Shown: positions 1 to 8,622 of the stretch, piece by piece | How the letters are laid out: every line of letters starts with the position of its first letter | Numbering within the stretch: the stretch's first letter is position 1 | DNA from: Ruminococcus sp. AM22-13 | GTDB taxonomy: Bacteria > Bacillota > Clostridia > Lachnospirales > Lachnospiraceae | Assembly (NCBI RefSeq): GCF_003471165.1 | Contig: NZ_QRIL01000009.1 | Coordinates: forward strand, 62,001-126,000 | DNA length: 64,000 bases | Reading direction: 5' to 3' | Made by a program: the position numbers and the translations under genes | Notes under the pieces: generated by a model | Databases searched by the model: none | The model's input: the letters and a program-made list of their open reading frames with translations, nothing else | Told to the model about the DNA's origin: nothing

Positions 1-519
1 AGAATCCTGTCCGATATCATACAAAAGACCGATTTTCTTTACATCAGGATTTACTGCCTGAATCAGTTTCATAATTGATGCTGTATCCAGGTAATCACTT
101 GTACCTGTGATATTTGCCCCAGGGGCATCTAAATCTTCTACAAGTCCACTGCCTACCGGATCAGATACTGCGGAGAATACAACCGGTGTATCTGTTCCTT
201 CTGTTGCGGACTGCATACGCATTGCTACCGGTGTCGCAACACCTACCATTAAATCTACATTATCAGTCTGAAAATCAGAAATGATCTGTTCCATGACGTT
301 GGCATCTGCATTACAGTTATCATAGGATACATCAAAAGTAACATCTTTGTCCTCGCCGATTTCTTTCAGACGGGACTGGATATTATCTACAATCTGATTT
401 AAGGAAGCGTCATCTACATAGTTGCAGATACCGATTTTGAAATCCTGTGCCATAACCGGTGATGCCATCATCATAGTTGCCATTGCTGTTGCTGCGATTG
501 CTAATACTCTTTTTTTCAT
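1..519 (-). CDS. trpX: ABC transporter substrate-binding protein (TrpX-like), 3' end outside window
   Basis: N-terminal 173 residues of a secreted solute-binding protein; the rest lies beyond position 1. A signal peptide of about 24 residues (MKKRVLAIAATAMATMMM, then ASPVMA) precedes a mature part beginning QDFKIGICNYVDD. The text resembles the ABC_sub_bind (DUF534) family, whose T-box-controlled members in Firmicutes are assigned to tryptophan or other aromatic uptake. The start at 519 follows a GAGAGAGGAAAAAG ribosome site. A T-box with a UGG specifier candidate lies about 240 nt upstream, which supports the tryptophan assignment. The substrate itself is inferred from the leader. Confidence 0.8.
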   Translation of the reverse strand, partial: MKKRVLAIAATAMATMMMASPVMAQDFKIGICNYVDDASLNQIVDNIQSRLKEIGEDKDVTFDVSYDNCNADANVMEQIISDFQTDNVDLMVGVATPVAMRMQSATEGTDTPVVFSAVSDPVGSGLVEDLDAPGANITGTSDYLDTASIMKLIQAVNPDVKKIGLLYDIGQDS

Positions 520-758
520 AGTCTTTTTCCTCTCTCTACATCTTATTTAGCAGTTCATTTTTGGCTGCCATAGTCTCAGGGATATTTGCCAACCCCTTGT
601 TACTGTCTGTGAGAAAGAACTCCCCGGATTCCTTTTCCCGGATGTGTCAATCACTCTGAAGAACCACTCAGATCAAAAAGAATTCCTGCCCTGTCATTTT
701 TTATCTGTCGGGCTTTTATATATAATAGCAGAAATCTTAATAAGGTTTCTTTATATAT

Positions 759-795
759 AAAAAATCCGCCACAAGCTATCTCCTGCTTGAGACGG
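759..795 (-). terminator. T-box attenuator terminator
   Basis: Minus strand CCGTCTCAAGC, short loop, GCTTGTGGCGG, then ATTTTTT. It directly follows the T-box sequence, with which its 5' arm would compete. Confidence 0.85.
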
Positions 796-1040
796 TAATA
801 AGAATCTTATTATCGCGGTACCACTCAAATTGACGAATCGTCCACTTTCTCATGTACAAACATACACTCCTGATTTATAACGGGTTCGGTTCCCGTCGGC
901 GCCTACTCTCACGCTTATTAAGATTTCGGGCCGCCCTCGAAAGGCCATTCAACAATCAGTTTCATACGGCTTCCCACCAGTGACCGCTCTCTGGAATGAT
1001 TCTTAATTGCTTACTCTTCTTTCTCATCGGTTTTGATGTG
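759..1040 (-). promoter_or_regulatory. T-box riboswitch leader, probable Trp specificity
   Basis: On the minus strand the leader shows an AGAGAG motif near 990, a specifier-loop candidate GAAUGGCC with UGG at 945-947, and the near-invariant T-box sequence TGAGTGGTACCGCG at 814-827. An intrinsic terminator follows. Uncharged tRNA-Trp would pair with the leader and prevent termination, switching on the downstream binding-protein gene. The T-box call is firm; the codon assignment is read by eye from the specifier-loop position. Confidence 0.9.
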
Positions 1041-1043
1041 TTT

Positions 1044-1072
1044 ACTTTACCACGCTAACGTGCATATGTCAA
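1044..1072 (-). promoter_or_regulatory. Sigma-A promoter for T-box/trpX
   Basis: TTGACA at 1067-1072, a 17-nt spacer, and TAAAGT at 1044-1049 on the minus strand, immediately upstream of the T-box leader. Confidence 0.75.
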
Positions 1073-1305
1073 GAGGTTTATTTTTTTCTTTTCCTTTTTT
1101 CATTAAGGGACGCGGGGAATATAAAAAGATTTCGGGCTTAGTTTCGGAACCATGCAATTCTAAGGCATTCGGGAAGCTGCGTTATTAACTTTGTAACATA
1201 GCTACTGGCTATCAATAATAGCTTGTGGTAATATATCAGATAGAAAATAGGTGTCAATACGCTAATAAACAGCGATAAATTTTATACAGAAATGAGGAAT
1301 GTTAT

Positions 1306-2397
1306 ATGTCAACTACTAAAATGGTTTTTCACGGAAGTGATATCGAAAAAATATGCGAGATTTACCACCTCAAACAGGAAAATATTGTAAAATTCGGAGC
1401 TAATGTAAATCCACTTGGACTTTCTGAGAATGTGAAAAAACAGCTCGCCAGCCACCTGGACATCCTGTCTTCTTACCCGGACAGAGACTACACCTCTCTT
1501 CGCAATACAATCTCAGACTACTGCAACGTCCCTGCCAATTTCATCCTTCCCGGAAACGGATCCAGCGAGCTGATCGCACTTCTGATCCAGGAAAGAAATC
1601 CGAAACACACTCTAATCCTCGGACCTACCTACTCCGAATATTCCAGAGAACTTTCCTTCTCCGGAAGCACCCAGGAATACTACCACCTTCGCGAGGAGGA
1701 TAACTTTATCCTGGATATAGATGATCTCTGCCAGACTCTGAATGGAAAATACGACTTTCTCATCATCTGCAACCCAAACAATCCAACCTCTTCCGCCATT
1801 TCCACAGAAAATTTACGAAAACTCCTCGCATTCTGTGCCGAGAAAAACATCTTCGTAATGATCGACGAAACCTACGTAGAATTCGCCCCCGACATCCAGG
1901 CAATCACTGCTGTAACCCTCACCAGAGAATTCACTAACCTCATGGTACTTCGCGGCGTATCCAAATTCTACGCCGCCCCGGGAATGCGTCTCGGCTACGG
2001 AATCACCGGAAACCTCGAATTCCTCAAAAAAATGAAAGAGAAACAAGTCCCATGGTCCCTCAACAGCCTCGGAGCCCTCGCCGGTGAACTCATGCTCAAA
2101 GACCAGGAATACATCAGCCAGACCCGGACTCTGATCCTCTCCGAACGTGACCGCCTCCTTCACGCCCTGAGCCAGATTCCAACATACAAAACCTACCCAG
2201 CCTACGCAAACTTCATCCTCCTGAAAATCCAGAAACCAGGCCTGACCTCTTACGACGTCTTCGACGCCTGCATCCGCCAGAACCTCATGATCCGCGACTG
2301 TTCCTCCTTCGAATGCCTCGACGGAGAATACATCCGCTTCTGCATCATGATCCCCGAAGACAACACTAAACTCCTCCATATATTAAAATCATTATAA
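1306..2397 (+). CDS. PLP-dependent aminotransferase, CobD/HisC-like
   Basis: 363-residue fold-type I PLP enzyme. Visible motifs are GNGSSEL (84-90), CNPNNPTS (155-162), MIDETYVEF (185-193) and SKFYAAPGMRLGYG with the Schiff-base lysine at K220. The N-terminus (HGSDIEKICEIY, then FGANVNPLG) resembles L-threonine-phosphate decarboxylase CobD more than typical HisC, and a clear CobD homologue lies at 30296-31339 here. It could be a histidinol-phosphate or other aminotransferase; its place beside a Trp T-box gene does not settle this. It stands alone on the plus strand. Its 3' half is unusually rich in C-ending codons (for example gccctcgccgg), unlike most neighbours. Confidence 0.75.
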   Translation: MSTTKMVFHGSDIEKICEIYHLKQENIVKFGANVNPLGLSENVKKQLASHLDILSSYPDRDYTSLRNTISDYCNVPANFILPGNGSSELIALLIQERNPKHTLILGPTYSEYSRELSFSGSTQEYYHLREEDNFILDIDDLCQTLNGKYDFLIICNPNNPTSSAISTENLRKLLAFCAEKNIFVMIDETYVEFAPDIQAITAVTLTREFTNLMVLRGVSKFYAAPGMRLGYGITGNLEFLKKMKEKQVPWSLNSLGALAGELMLKDQEYISQTRTLILSERDRLLHALSQIPTYKTYPAYANFILLKIQKPGLTSYDVFDACIRQNLMIRDCSSFECLDGEYIRFCIMIPEDNTKLLHILKSL

Positions 2398-2426
2398 ATC
2401 ATCCAATATTGCCCCATAAACAACCA

Positions 2427-2642
2427 GCGTGGCAGAAAATACTTTGTCCGGGGTGCATTTGCAGGGGTCTTAGATATTTTTAGCTCTCAGAAATCTGCGT
2501 TATGAGAAGAAAAGTCCTCTGTCTGAGCGCAGCGAGTAATCCCGACTTTTCTTCTCATGCCCTTAGCAGATTTCTGAGAGCTTAGAATATCTTAGACCCC
2601 GAAACCGCACCCCGGACAAAGTATTTTCTGCCACGCGTCCCT
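2427..2642 (-). repeat. Long palindromic repeat element, copy A
   Basis: A 30-bp perfect inverted repeat (2427-2456 against 2607-2636) encloses a second nested palindrome (CTCTCAGAAATCTGC, ATGAGAAGAAAAGTC and their complements) and a loop containing TTACTCGCTGCGCTCAGACAG. It carries AGGGACGC at one end. The same core recurs at 40143-40353 with different outer arms that are still perfectly paired. It sits between two convergent gene ends. No coding capacity is evident. Confidence 0.85.
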
Positions 2643-2647
2643 CCTGA

Positions 2648-2692
2648 TAAAAAAAGAAAGGCCAGAACCCCCCTCTCCCGAAGTTCCTGGCC
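2648..2692 (-). terminator. Terminator of the polA-PFL operon
   Basis: Minus strand GGCCAGGAAC, loop, GGTTCTGGCC, then TTTCTTTTTTT, 20 nt after the PFL stop codon. Confidence 0.85.
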
Positions 2693-2711
2693 ATTCCTCT
2701 TTCTGACAATA

Positions 2712-4076
2712 TTAATTTTTAAAACTATGAATCGGCGCCGGAATTCTACCCCCACGCTGAACAAACGCATCACAAGAAAACTGATTCACCGGCATAATCG
2801 GCGCATAACCCAACAATCCGCCAAACTCAACAACCTCGCCAACTCCCTTACCAATAACCGGAATCAGACGCACAGCCGTAGTCTTCTGATTAATCATACC
2901 AATCGCAGACTCATCCGCAATAATACCCGCAATCGTAGAAGCCTTCGTATCTCCCGGAATTGCGATCATATCAAGACCTACAGAACATACACAAGTCATC
3001 GCTTCCAGCTTCTCAATCGTCAGCGCACCTGCATTAACCGCATCAATCATACCCTGATCCTCACTGACCGGAATAAATGCGCCACTCAGACCACCAACTG
3101 CTGTGGAAGCCATAACGCCGCCCTTCTTAACCTGGTCATTTAACAACGCAAGAGCAGCTGTTGTTCCCGGTGCACCTGCATGCTCAAGACCAATCTCCTC
3201 CAGAATCTCAGCAACACTGTCGCCAATCGCCGGAGTCGGAGCAAGAGACAGATCCACGATTCCAAATTTCACACCCAGACGTCTGGAAGCCTCCTGTGCA
3301 ACCAGCTGTCCCACACGTGTAACCTTAAATGCAGTACGCTTGATCATCTCACAAAGAGTTTCAAAATCCTTACCTCTTACCTGTTCCAGAGCTGTCTTTA
3401 CAACGCCAGGTCCGCTGACACCCACATTAATAATGGTATCTGCCTCTGTCACACCATGGAACGCACCTGCCATAAACGGGTTATCATCCGGTGCATTACA
3501 GAATACAACCAGCTTCGCACATCCAAGAGAATCCTGTTCTTTCGTAGCCTGAGCTGTCTCCAGTACAATCTCTCCCAGCAGCTTGACAGCATCCATATTG
3601 ATACCGGTACGTGTAGAACCTACATTCACAGAACTGCACACACGCTCCGTCTTTGCGAGCGCCTGAGGAATAGATTCGATCAGAAGCTTCTCTGCCGGAG
3701 TCATTCCCTTGCTTACCAGTGCAGAATATCCACCGATAAAGTTTACGCCAACTGTCTTGGCAGCTTTATCCAGAGTCTCTGCGATCGTAACAAAATCTTC
3801 TTTTGTCTTACATGCAGCTCCGCCTACCAATGCGATCGGAGTTACAGAAATTCTTTTATTCACGATCGGAATTCCATATTCACTGGAAATTGCCTCACCT
3901 GTAGATACCAGATCCCTTGCGCAGTTTGTGATCTTGTCGTAAATCTTTTTATTTAATGTTTCAAGGTCACTGTCAATGCAGTCAAGAAGACTGATACCCA
4001 TTGTAATGGTACGCACATCCAGGTTTTCCTGTTCGATCATTTTATTCGTTTCATTTACTTCAAAAATATTGATCAT
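2712..4076 (-). CDS. PFL family protein (UPF0210/DUF711)
   Basis: 454 residues, the usual length of the UPF0210/PFL family, which is structurally related to pyruvate-formate-lyase-type barrels and has no established reaction. The N-terminus [14 protein letters not shown] and the glycine-rich [18 protein letters not shown] stretch are characteristic. The start follows GGGAGAAATTAGAC. An ACT-domain protein lies directly upstream, a pairing that recurs in many Firmicutes and suggests the two act together, with the ACT protein perhaps sensing an amino acid. It is the last gene of the operon and is followed by a strong terminator. Confidence 0.85.
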   Translation of the reverse strand: MINIFEVNETNKMIEQENLDVRTITMGISLLDCIDSDLETLNKKIYDKITNCARDLVSTGEAISSEYGIPIVNKRISVTPIALVGGAACKTKEDFVTIAETLDKAAKTVGVNFIGGYSALVSKGMTPAEKLLIESIPQALAKTERVCSSVNVGSTRTGINMDAVKLLGEIVLETAQATKEQDSLGCAKLVVFCNAPDDNPFMAGAFHGVTEADTIINVGVSGPGVVKTALEQVRGKDFETLCEMIKRTAFKVTRVGQLVAQEASRRLGVKFGIVDLSLAPTPAIGDSVAEILEEIGLEHAGAPGTTAALALLNDQVKKGGVMASTAVGGLSGAFIPVSEDQGMIDAVNAGALTIEKLEAMTCVCSVGLDMIAIPGDTKASTIAGIIADESAIGMINQKTTAVRLIPVIGKGVGEVVEFGGLLGYAPIMPVNQFSCDAFVQRGGRIPAPIHSFKN

Positions 4077-4158
4077 GTCTAATTTCTCCCTTGTATGTTT
4101 TTTCAGCGTTTTGAGTCAAGTGAAATTCGCAATCCGCTTCGCTACTTGCCTTCCTCTA

Positions 4159-4431
4159 TTAGATTCTGTGCATTACATTGAAGATGTCTTCATGCTGGCA
4201 GCGGATTACTACGCCGATCTGATCTCCAAGGGCTTCCAGTTCTTTTGCAAGAACCCCGTTATCTTTCTCACATTTGCTGGCATCAGTTACCATCATCATG
4301 TTGAAGTATCCCTGTACAATGGTCTGGGAGATATCAAGAATGTTTACATTGTTGTCTGCAAGATACGTACAAACTTTTGCGATAATTCCTACGGTGTCGT
4401 TTCCTACTACTGTGATGATTGTCTTTTTCAT
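4159..4431 (-). CDS. ACT domain protein (UPF0237)
   Basis: 90 residues, essentially one ACT domain: KTIITVVGNDTVGIIAKV at the start with the ligand-loop glycine, and a C-terminal VIRCQHEDIFNVMHRI. The ORF is open further upstream, but the ATG at 4431 follows AAGGACAAAGAACTT and gives the family's usual length. It probably binds a small ligand and modulates a partner; its constant neighbour is the PFL protein at 2712-4076. An 82-nt gap between the two contains a fragment of the dispersed AATCCGCTTCGCTACTTGC repeat. Confidence 0.85.
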   Translation of the reverse strand: MKKTIITVVGNDTVGIIAKVCTYLADNNVNILDISQTIVQGYFNMMMVTDASKCEKDNGVLAKELEALGDQIGVVIRCQHEDIFNVMHRI

Positions 4432-4447
4432 AAGTTCTTTGTCCTTT

Positions 4448-5242
4448 CTACACTGTAATTGCTTCTGATATGCAATCCCTTTTCGCCACCTGAATCTTAA
4501 AATCACGGGACTTATAAGGGTTGTCACCTAAGGTTACCTCTGAACAGACGGTTTCATATGCCAGTTCTTCATAATTGTTTTCCCTGCTTAAATGCCCAAG
4601 GAATATGGCTTTCATATTGTCATGCAATAACCTGCACAAAAGTCTTCCCGCATTTTCATTGGAAAGATGGCCTCTGTCTCCCAGAATTCTCTGTTTCAGA
4701 TAATAAGGATACTTTCCAACCTGAAGCATGCGGATATCATGATTTGCCTCCAGAAGAAGCGCGTCAAGATTCTGCAGATTACTGATTATGTATTCATTAT
4801 ATTTTCCAAGGTCTGTAGCAATTCCCACAGAATGTTCTCCACATTCCACGCGATACCCGACCGGCTGTGCCGCATCATGCGGAATCGTAAAGGGATTTAC
4901 TGTCAGATCTTTTATTTCAAAAGGTTCATCCTCATAAATTTCATGAAAAATCCCTTCCGGCATTTTTCCAAGATTCATCCGGGATAAAGCATCCACAGTT
5001 CCGCCGGTCGCATAGATCGGAATCTGATGTTTCCTTGCAATCACGCCCAGACCTTTGATATGGTCGGAATGTTCATGTGTAATCAAAATACCATCAATAT
5101 CTTTTCCTGTCAATTCCAAAGAATTTAATCCTTGCTCCACCCGCTTTCCGCTGATGCCTACATCCACCAGAAGATGGGTATTGTCAGAGCCAACATAAAT
5201 ACAGTTTCCACTGCTTCCGCTGGCAATGCTACAAATTCTCAT
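4448..5242 (-). CDS. MBL-fold metallo-hydrolase, WalJ/YycJ-like
   Basis: 264-residue metallo-beta-lactamase-fold protein. It opens MRICSIASGSSGNCIYVG, typical of the YycJ/WalJ subfamily, and has the zinc motif THEHSDH at 55-61. Further His and Asp ligands are in HDAAQPVGY and LLEANHD. WalJ-type proteins are linked to the WalKR cell-wall system or to nuclease activity in other Firmicutes; no walKR is visible here. The start at 5242 uses AGGAA just upstream and overlaps the coaE end by 14 nt, suggesting translational coupling. Confidence 0.85.
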   Translation of the reverse strand: MRICSIASGSSGNCIYVGSDNTHLLVDVGISGKRVEQGLNSLELTGKDIDGILITHEHSDHIKGLGVIARKHQIPIYATGGTVDALSRMNLGKMPEGIFHEIYEDEPFEIKDLTVNPFTIPHDAAQPVGYRVECGEHSVGIATDLGKYNEYIISNLQNLDALLLEANHDIRMLQVGKYPYYLKQRILGDRGHLSNENAGRLLCRLLHDNMKAIFLGHLSRENNYEELAYETVCSEVTLGDNPYKSRDFKIQVAKRDCISEAITV

Positions 5243-5828
5243 ATTTCCTGATTCCTTCCTCAATCTGCTGCCTGGTCTGTGCAAAATTGCCATTATTTAC
5301 AACAACATAATCTGCATTTTCCCGAAAAAAGCTCTCCGGAGCCTGACTCGCAATGATACTGGCTGATTTCTCTCTGGTATAACCACGATTCTCCATCAGC
5401 CGCTGAATACGGATTTCTTCATCCGTATGGATATACCATATGGTATCACAAAATTCCTGATAATGATCCTCCAAAAGAAGTGCAGCCTCCACCACACATA
5501 CTTTCTGTCCCTGCTGTTTTTTTATCTCCAGCTGCTCTTTGATATACTGCTTCACAGCCGGATGAATGATCTGATTTAATTTCTCCAACAGTTCGGGATG
5601 TGAAAATACTACATCCGAAATCTGCCTGCGGTCAATAGTTTTATCATTTTTTATTACTTGTTTTCCAAATAATGCAATCACAGGTTCATAGCAGACCTGC
5701 CCCGGCTCCATCACCAGATGGCCGATCTCATCCGCTTTCATCACATATGCCTGATATTTTTCTTCGAGAAAATCAAGCACTGTACTCTTTCCGGCACCCA
5801 CTCCGCCGGTAATTCCTATTGTAATCAT
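5229..5828 (-). CDS. coaE: Dephospho-CoA kinase
   Basis: 199 residues. Catalyses the last step of CoA synthesis, phosphorylating the 3'-hydroxyl of dephospho-CoA in the cytoplasm. The P-loop GGVGAGKST is at residues 8-16, followed by the family motifs KADEIGHLVMEPG, RRQISDVVF and VVEAALLLE. It lies 63 nt behind polA, the classical polA-coaE arrangement. The other CoA genes (coaBC, panT, coaX) form a separate operon at 43016-45847. Confidence 0.93.
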   Translation of the reverse strand: MITIGITGGVGAGKSTVLDFLEEKYQAYVMKADEIGHLVMEPGQVCYEPVIALFGKQVIKNDKTIDRRQISDVVFSHPELLEKLNQIIHPAVKQYIKEQLEIKKQQGQKVCVVEAALLLEDHYQEFCDTIWYIHTDEEIRIQRLMENRGYTREKSASIIASQAPESFFRENADYVVVNNGNFAQTRQQIEEGIRKYENL

Positions 5829-5891
5829 TTCTGCCTCTTATCTATTCTCACATCTGCTGCTGAAAGTCAAACAGATATTTGCAAACCGTTT

Positions 5892-8606
5892 TTACTTCGC
5901 CTCGTACCAATTATTTCCCTGATGCATATCTACTTCCAGTTCTACTGCAAGTTTCGCCGCACCTTTCATCTCTTCTTCCAGAATCGCAGATACCTGCGGA
6001 ATTTCCGCTTTATAAGTCTCTATCAGAAGCTCATCATGCACCTGAAGCACCAGACGGGACTTCAGATGTTCTTCCTTTAATCGTCTGTATACGCGGTTCA
6101 TTGCAATCTTGATGATATCCGCCGCAGTTCCCTGAATCGGAGAGTTCATTGCAACCCTCTCGCCAAAAGATCTCTGCATGAAATTGCTGGATTTCAGTTC
6201 CGGAATCGGCCTGCGCCTGCCAAACATGGTCGTCACATACCCTTTTTCCTTTCCTTCTTCCACCAGCCCGTCAAGAAATCCCTTAATCTTTGGATAGGAT
6301 TTAAAATATCTCTCAATATATTCTGCGGCTTCTTTTCTAGTAATACTTAAGTCCTGACTCAGTCCGAATGAACTGATTCCATAAACAATCCCAAAGTTTA
6401 CCGCTTTTGCATTTCTTCGCTGCAGATCCGTCACCTCATCAAACGGTACATGGAATACTTCTGATGCCGTATGTCTGTGGATATCCTGTGCCTCCCGGTA
6501 TGCCTGAATCAGCTTTTCATCCCCGGACATATGTGCCAGAACACGAAGCTCGATCTGTGAATAATCCGCATCCAGAAATACGTATCCTTCTTCTGGCACA
6601 AAAACTTTTCGAATCAGTCGTCCCAGTTCCATTCTTATCGGAATATTCTGCAGGTTTGGCTCCGTACTGCTGATTCTTCCTGTAGCCGTGATTGTCTGAT
6701 TAAAGGTAGAATGAATCCTGCCATCCTCTGCAATCACATTTGCCAGACCATCCGCATAAGTTGATTTCAGTTTTGTAAGCTGACGGTATTCCAGGATATC
6801 CTTTACAATCGGGTATTCCGGTGCAAGCTTCTCCAGAATATCTGCCGCTGTAGAATAGCCCGTCTTTGTTTTCTTTCCACCTTTAAGGCCAAGCTTTTCG
6901 AAAAGAATCACTCCCATCTGTTTCGGTGAATTGATATTAAACTCTTCCCCTGCCTGCTGCCAGATCAGTTTCTCCAGCTCCTCAATGCGGACATTCAGTT
7001 TCTCCCCGTAGCTTTTGAGTTCTTCTCCTTTTACGCTGATTCCCCACTTCTCCATGGAATCCAGAGTAAAGATCAGAGGAAGCTCAATCTGTGTATATAC
7101 ATTCCACATACCAGTCTCTCTCAACGTCTCACACATCGGCACCTGGCAGGCAAACGCCGTATATGCCATATAGCAGGCCCAGAAGGTAAGTCCCTCTACG
7201 CTTTCTTCCCATGCTTTCTCTGCCGTTTTCTTTCCAAGAAGTTCTTCTCTTGTCGGCAGAATTCGTCCATTCAGGTATTCCTTCGCCATATCATCATACG
7301 TGTAGGATGATTTTAACGGATTTAACAGATATGCTGCCACGCCTGCATCAAACACTGCTGACGGATCATCAAATGTCACATGTTTCAATATCGCTTTTAT
7401 ATCTAGCGCGCAGACTACATGACGCTCTGTACCGGCGTCAGTGTTGTTTGCCGCCGCACTGTCTTTCATATTACTTTTTACATTATGCTCAGATGCTTTC
7501 TTAAAAAGTGTTTCCAGCTTTCCGCAAAGATACGCCTCTGTAACCATTCCCTCTACCGGAATATAATAAATCTCTTCTTCGCTCAGTGCAATTCCTGCAC
7601 CGTACACATGGCCATTTTCACTTATAAGAGAGACACCGGTTCTGGAACCTGCTTCTGCTTTTTCAAACAATGCTTCGCATCCCGACAGATCTGCGCAGGT
7701 AAAAAACTCCTGTTCCAGTGCATCTTCCTGCACTGCCTCAGAATCAAAACGGCTCAGCAGATTCTTAAATTCCAGCTGTCGGCACAGAATAAACGCTTCT
7801 TTCGTATAAAGATTTCCCAGTTTCGCCTTCTCATAGGAGAAATCGATCGGACTGTCTGTACAGATCGTTGCCAGTGCCTTGCTCATCTGTGCCATATCAT
7901 AGTGCTCTCTCATGGATTCTCTGGCTCTGTTTGGTTTCAGTTCCTCCAGATGCTCATGAGCATTTTCAATGCTTCCGTATTCCACTATGATCTTCGTGGC
8001 AGTCTTTTCACCCACGCCCGGAATTCCCGGGATATTATCAGCGCTGTCACCCATCAGTGCTTTTAACTCTATGATCTGTGGAGGTGTCACCTGATATTTC
8101 TCAATTACCTGCTGCGCATGATAATCCTCTATCGTAGTTTTCCCTCTTACTGTCTTGGGCAGGCGGATCATGATCTTATCCGTCGCAAGCTGAAGCAAAT
8201 CCCTGTCCCCGGAAAGGATTGTCGCGTCCATCCCCTCTGCCTCGCTCTTCTTTGCCAGAGTTCCCAGAATATCATCTGCCTCATATCCTTCTTTTGTCAC
8301 AATGTTAACGCCCATTGCCGTAAGGACTTCCTTGATCAACGGCACCTGTTCTCTCAGTTCCTCAGGCATCGGCTTACGCGTTCCCTTATATGCCTCAAAC
8401 ATCTTGTGACGGAAAGTCGGCGCCTTCAGGTCAAATGCCACCGTCAGATACTGGGGCTTTTCCTCCTCAATCGTACGAAAAAGAATATTCAGGAATCCAT
8501 ATACTGCTCCTGTATGTTTTCCCTCTGAATTTGTAAGATCCGGCAGGCCATAAAAAGCTCTGTTCAGAATGCTGTGCCCGTCAATCAGTAATATTTTCTC
8601 ACTCAT
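5892..8606 (-). CDS. polA: DNA polymerase I
   Basis: 904-residue family A polymerase. Residues 1-290 are the 5'-3' nuclease (ILLIDGHSILNRAFYGL, GVGEKTA). About 310-480 is the 3'-5' exonuclease fold, but the DTET-type metal motif is replaced (GVSLISENGHVYG), so proofreading is probably lost as in Bacillus. From about 510 on is the polymerase, with DADYSQIELRVLAHMSGD, RRNAKAVNFGIVYGIS and LQVHDELLIE. It repairs and matures Okazaki fragments. It is transcribed after the small zinc-finger gene (16-nt gap) and before coaE. Confidence 0.97.
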   Translation of the reverse strand: MSEKILLIDGHSILNRAFYGLPDLTNSEGKHTGAVYGFLNILFRTIEEEKPQYLTVAFDLKAPTFRHKMFEAYKGTRKPMPEELREQVPLIKEVLTAMGVNIVTKEGYEADDILGTLAKKSEAEGMDATILSGDRDLLQLATDKIMIRLPKTVRGKTTIEDYHAQQVIEKYQVTPPQIIELKALMGDSADNIPGIPGVGEKTATKIIVEYGSIENAHEHLEELKPNRARESMREHYDMAQMSKALATICTDSPIDFSYEKAKLGNLYTKEAFILCRQLEFKNLLSRFDSEAVQEDALEQEFFTCADLSGCEALFEKAEAGSRTGVSLISENGHVYGAGIALSEEEIYYIPVEGMVTEAYLCGKLETLFKKASEHNVKSNMKDSAAANNTDAGTERHVVCALDIKAILKHVTFDDPSAVFDAGVAAYLLNPLKSSYTYDDMAKEYLNGRILPTREELLGKKTAEKAWEESVEGLTFWACYMAYTAFACQVPMCETLRETGMWNVYTQIELPLIFTLDSMEKWGISVKGEELKSYGEKLNVRIEELEKLIWQQAGEEFNINSPKQMGVILFEKLGLKGGKKTKTGYSTAADILEKLAPEYPIVKDILEYRQLTKLKSTYADGLANVIAEDGRIHSTFNQTITATGRISSTEPNLQNIPIRMELGRLIRKVFVPEEGYVFLDADYSQIELRVLAHMSGDEKLIQAYREAQDIHRHTASEVFHVPFDEVTDLQRRNAKAVNFGIVYGISSFGLSQDLSITRKEAAEYIERYFKSYPKIKGFLDGLVEEGKEKGYVTTMFGRRRPIPELKSSNFMQRSFGERVAMNSPIQGTAADIIKIAMNRVYRRLKEEHLKSRLVLQVHDELLIETYKAEIPQVSAILEEEMKGAAKLAVELEVDMHQGNNWYEAK

Positions 8607-8622
8607 AAAATCCTCCAGTATC

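Noticed and set aside
1813..2379. Long minus-strand open frame (188 codons) opposite the aminotransferase gene
   Set aside because: It is the antisense of a clear PLP enzyme; the frame stays open because of the C-biased third codon positions. No ribosome site and no motif.
2582..2773. 63-codon minus-strand frame across the palindromic element and terminator
   Set aside because: It reads through an intrinsic terminator and a palindrome; not a plausible protein.
3180..3956. 258-codon plus-strand open frame opposite the PFL gene
   Set aside because: It lies wholly within a well-supported gene on the other strand; its composition is low-grade and it has no start site.
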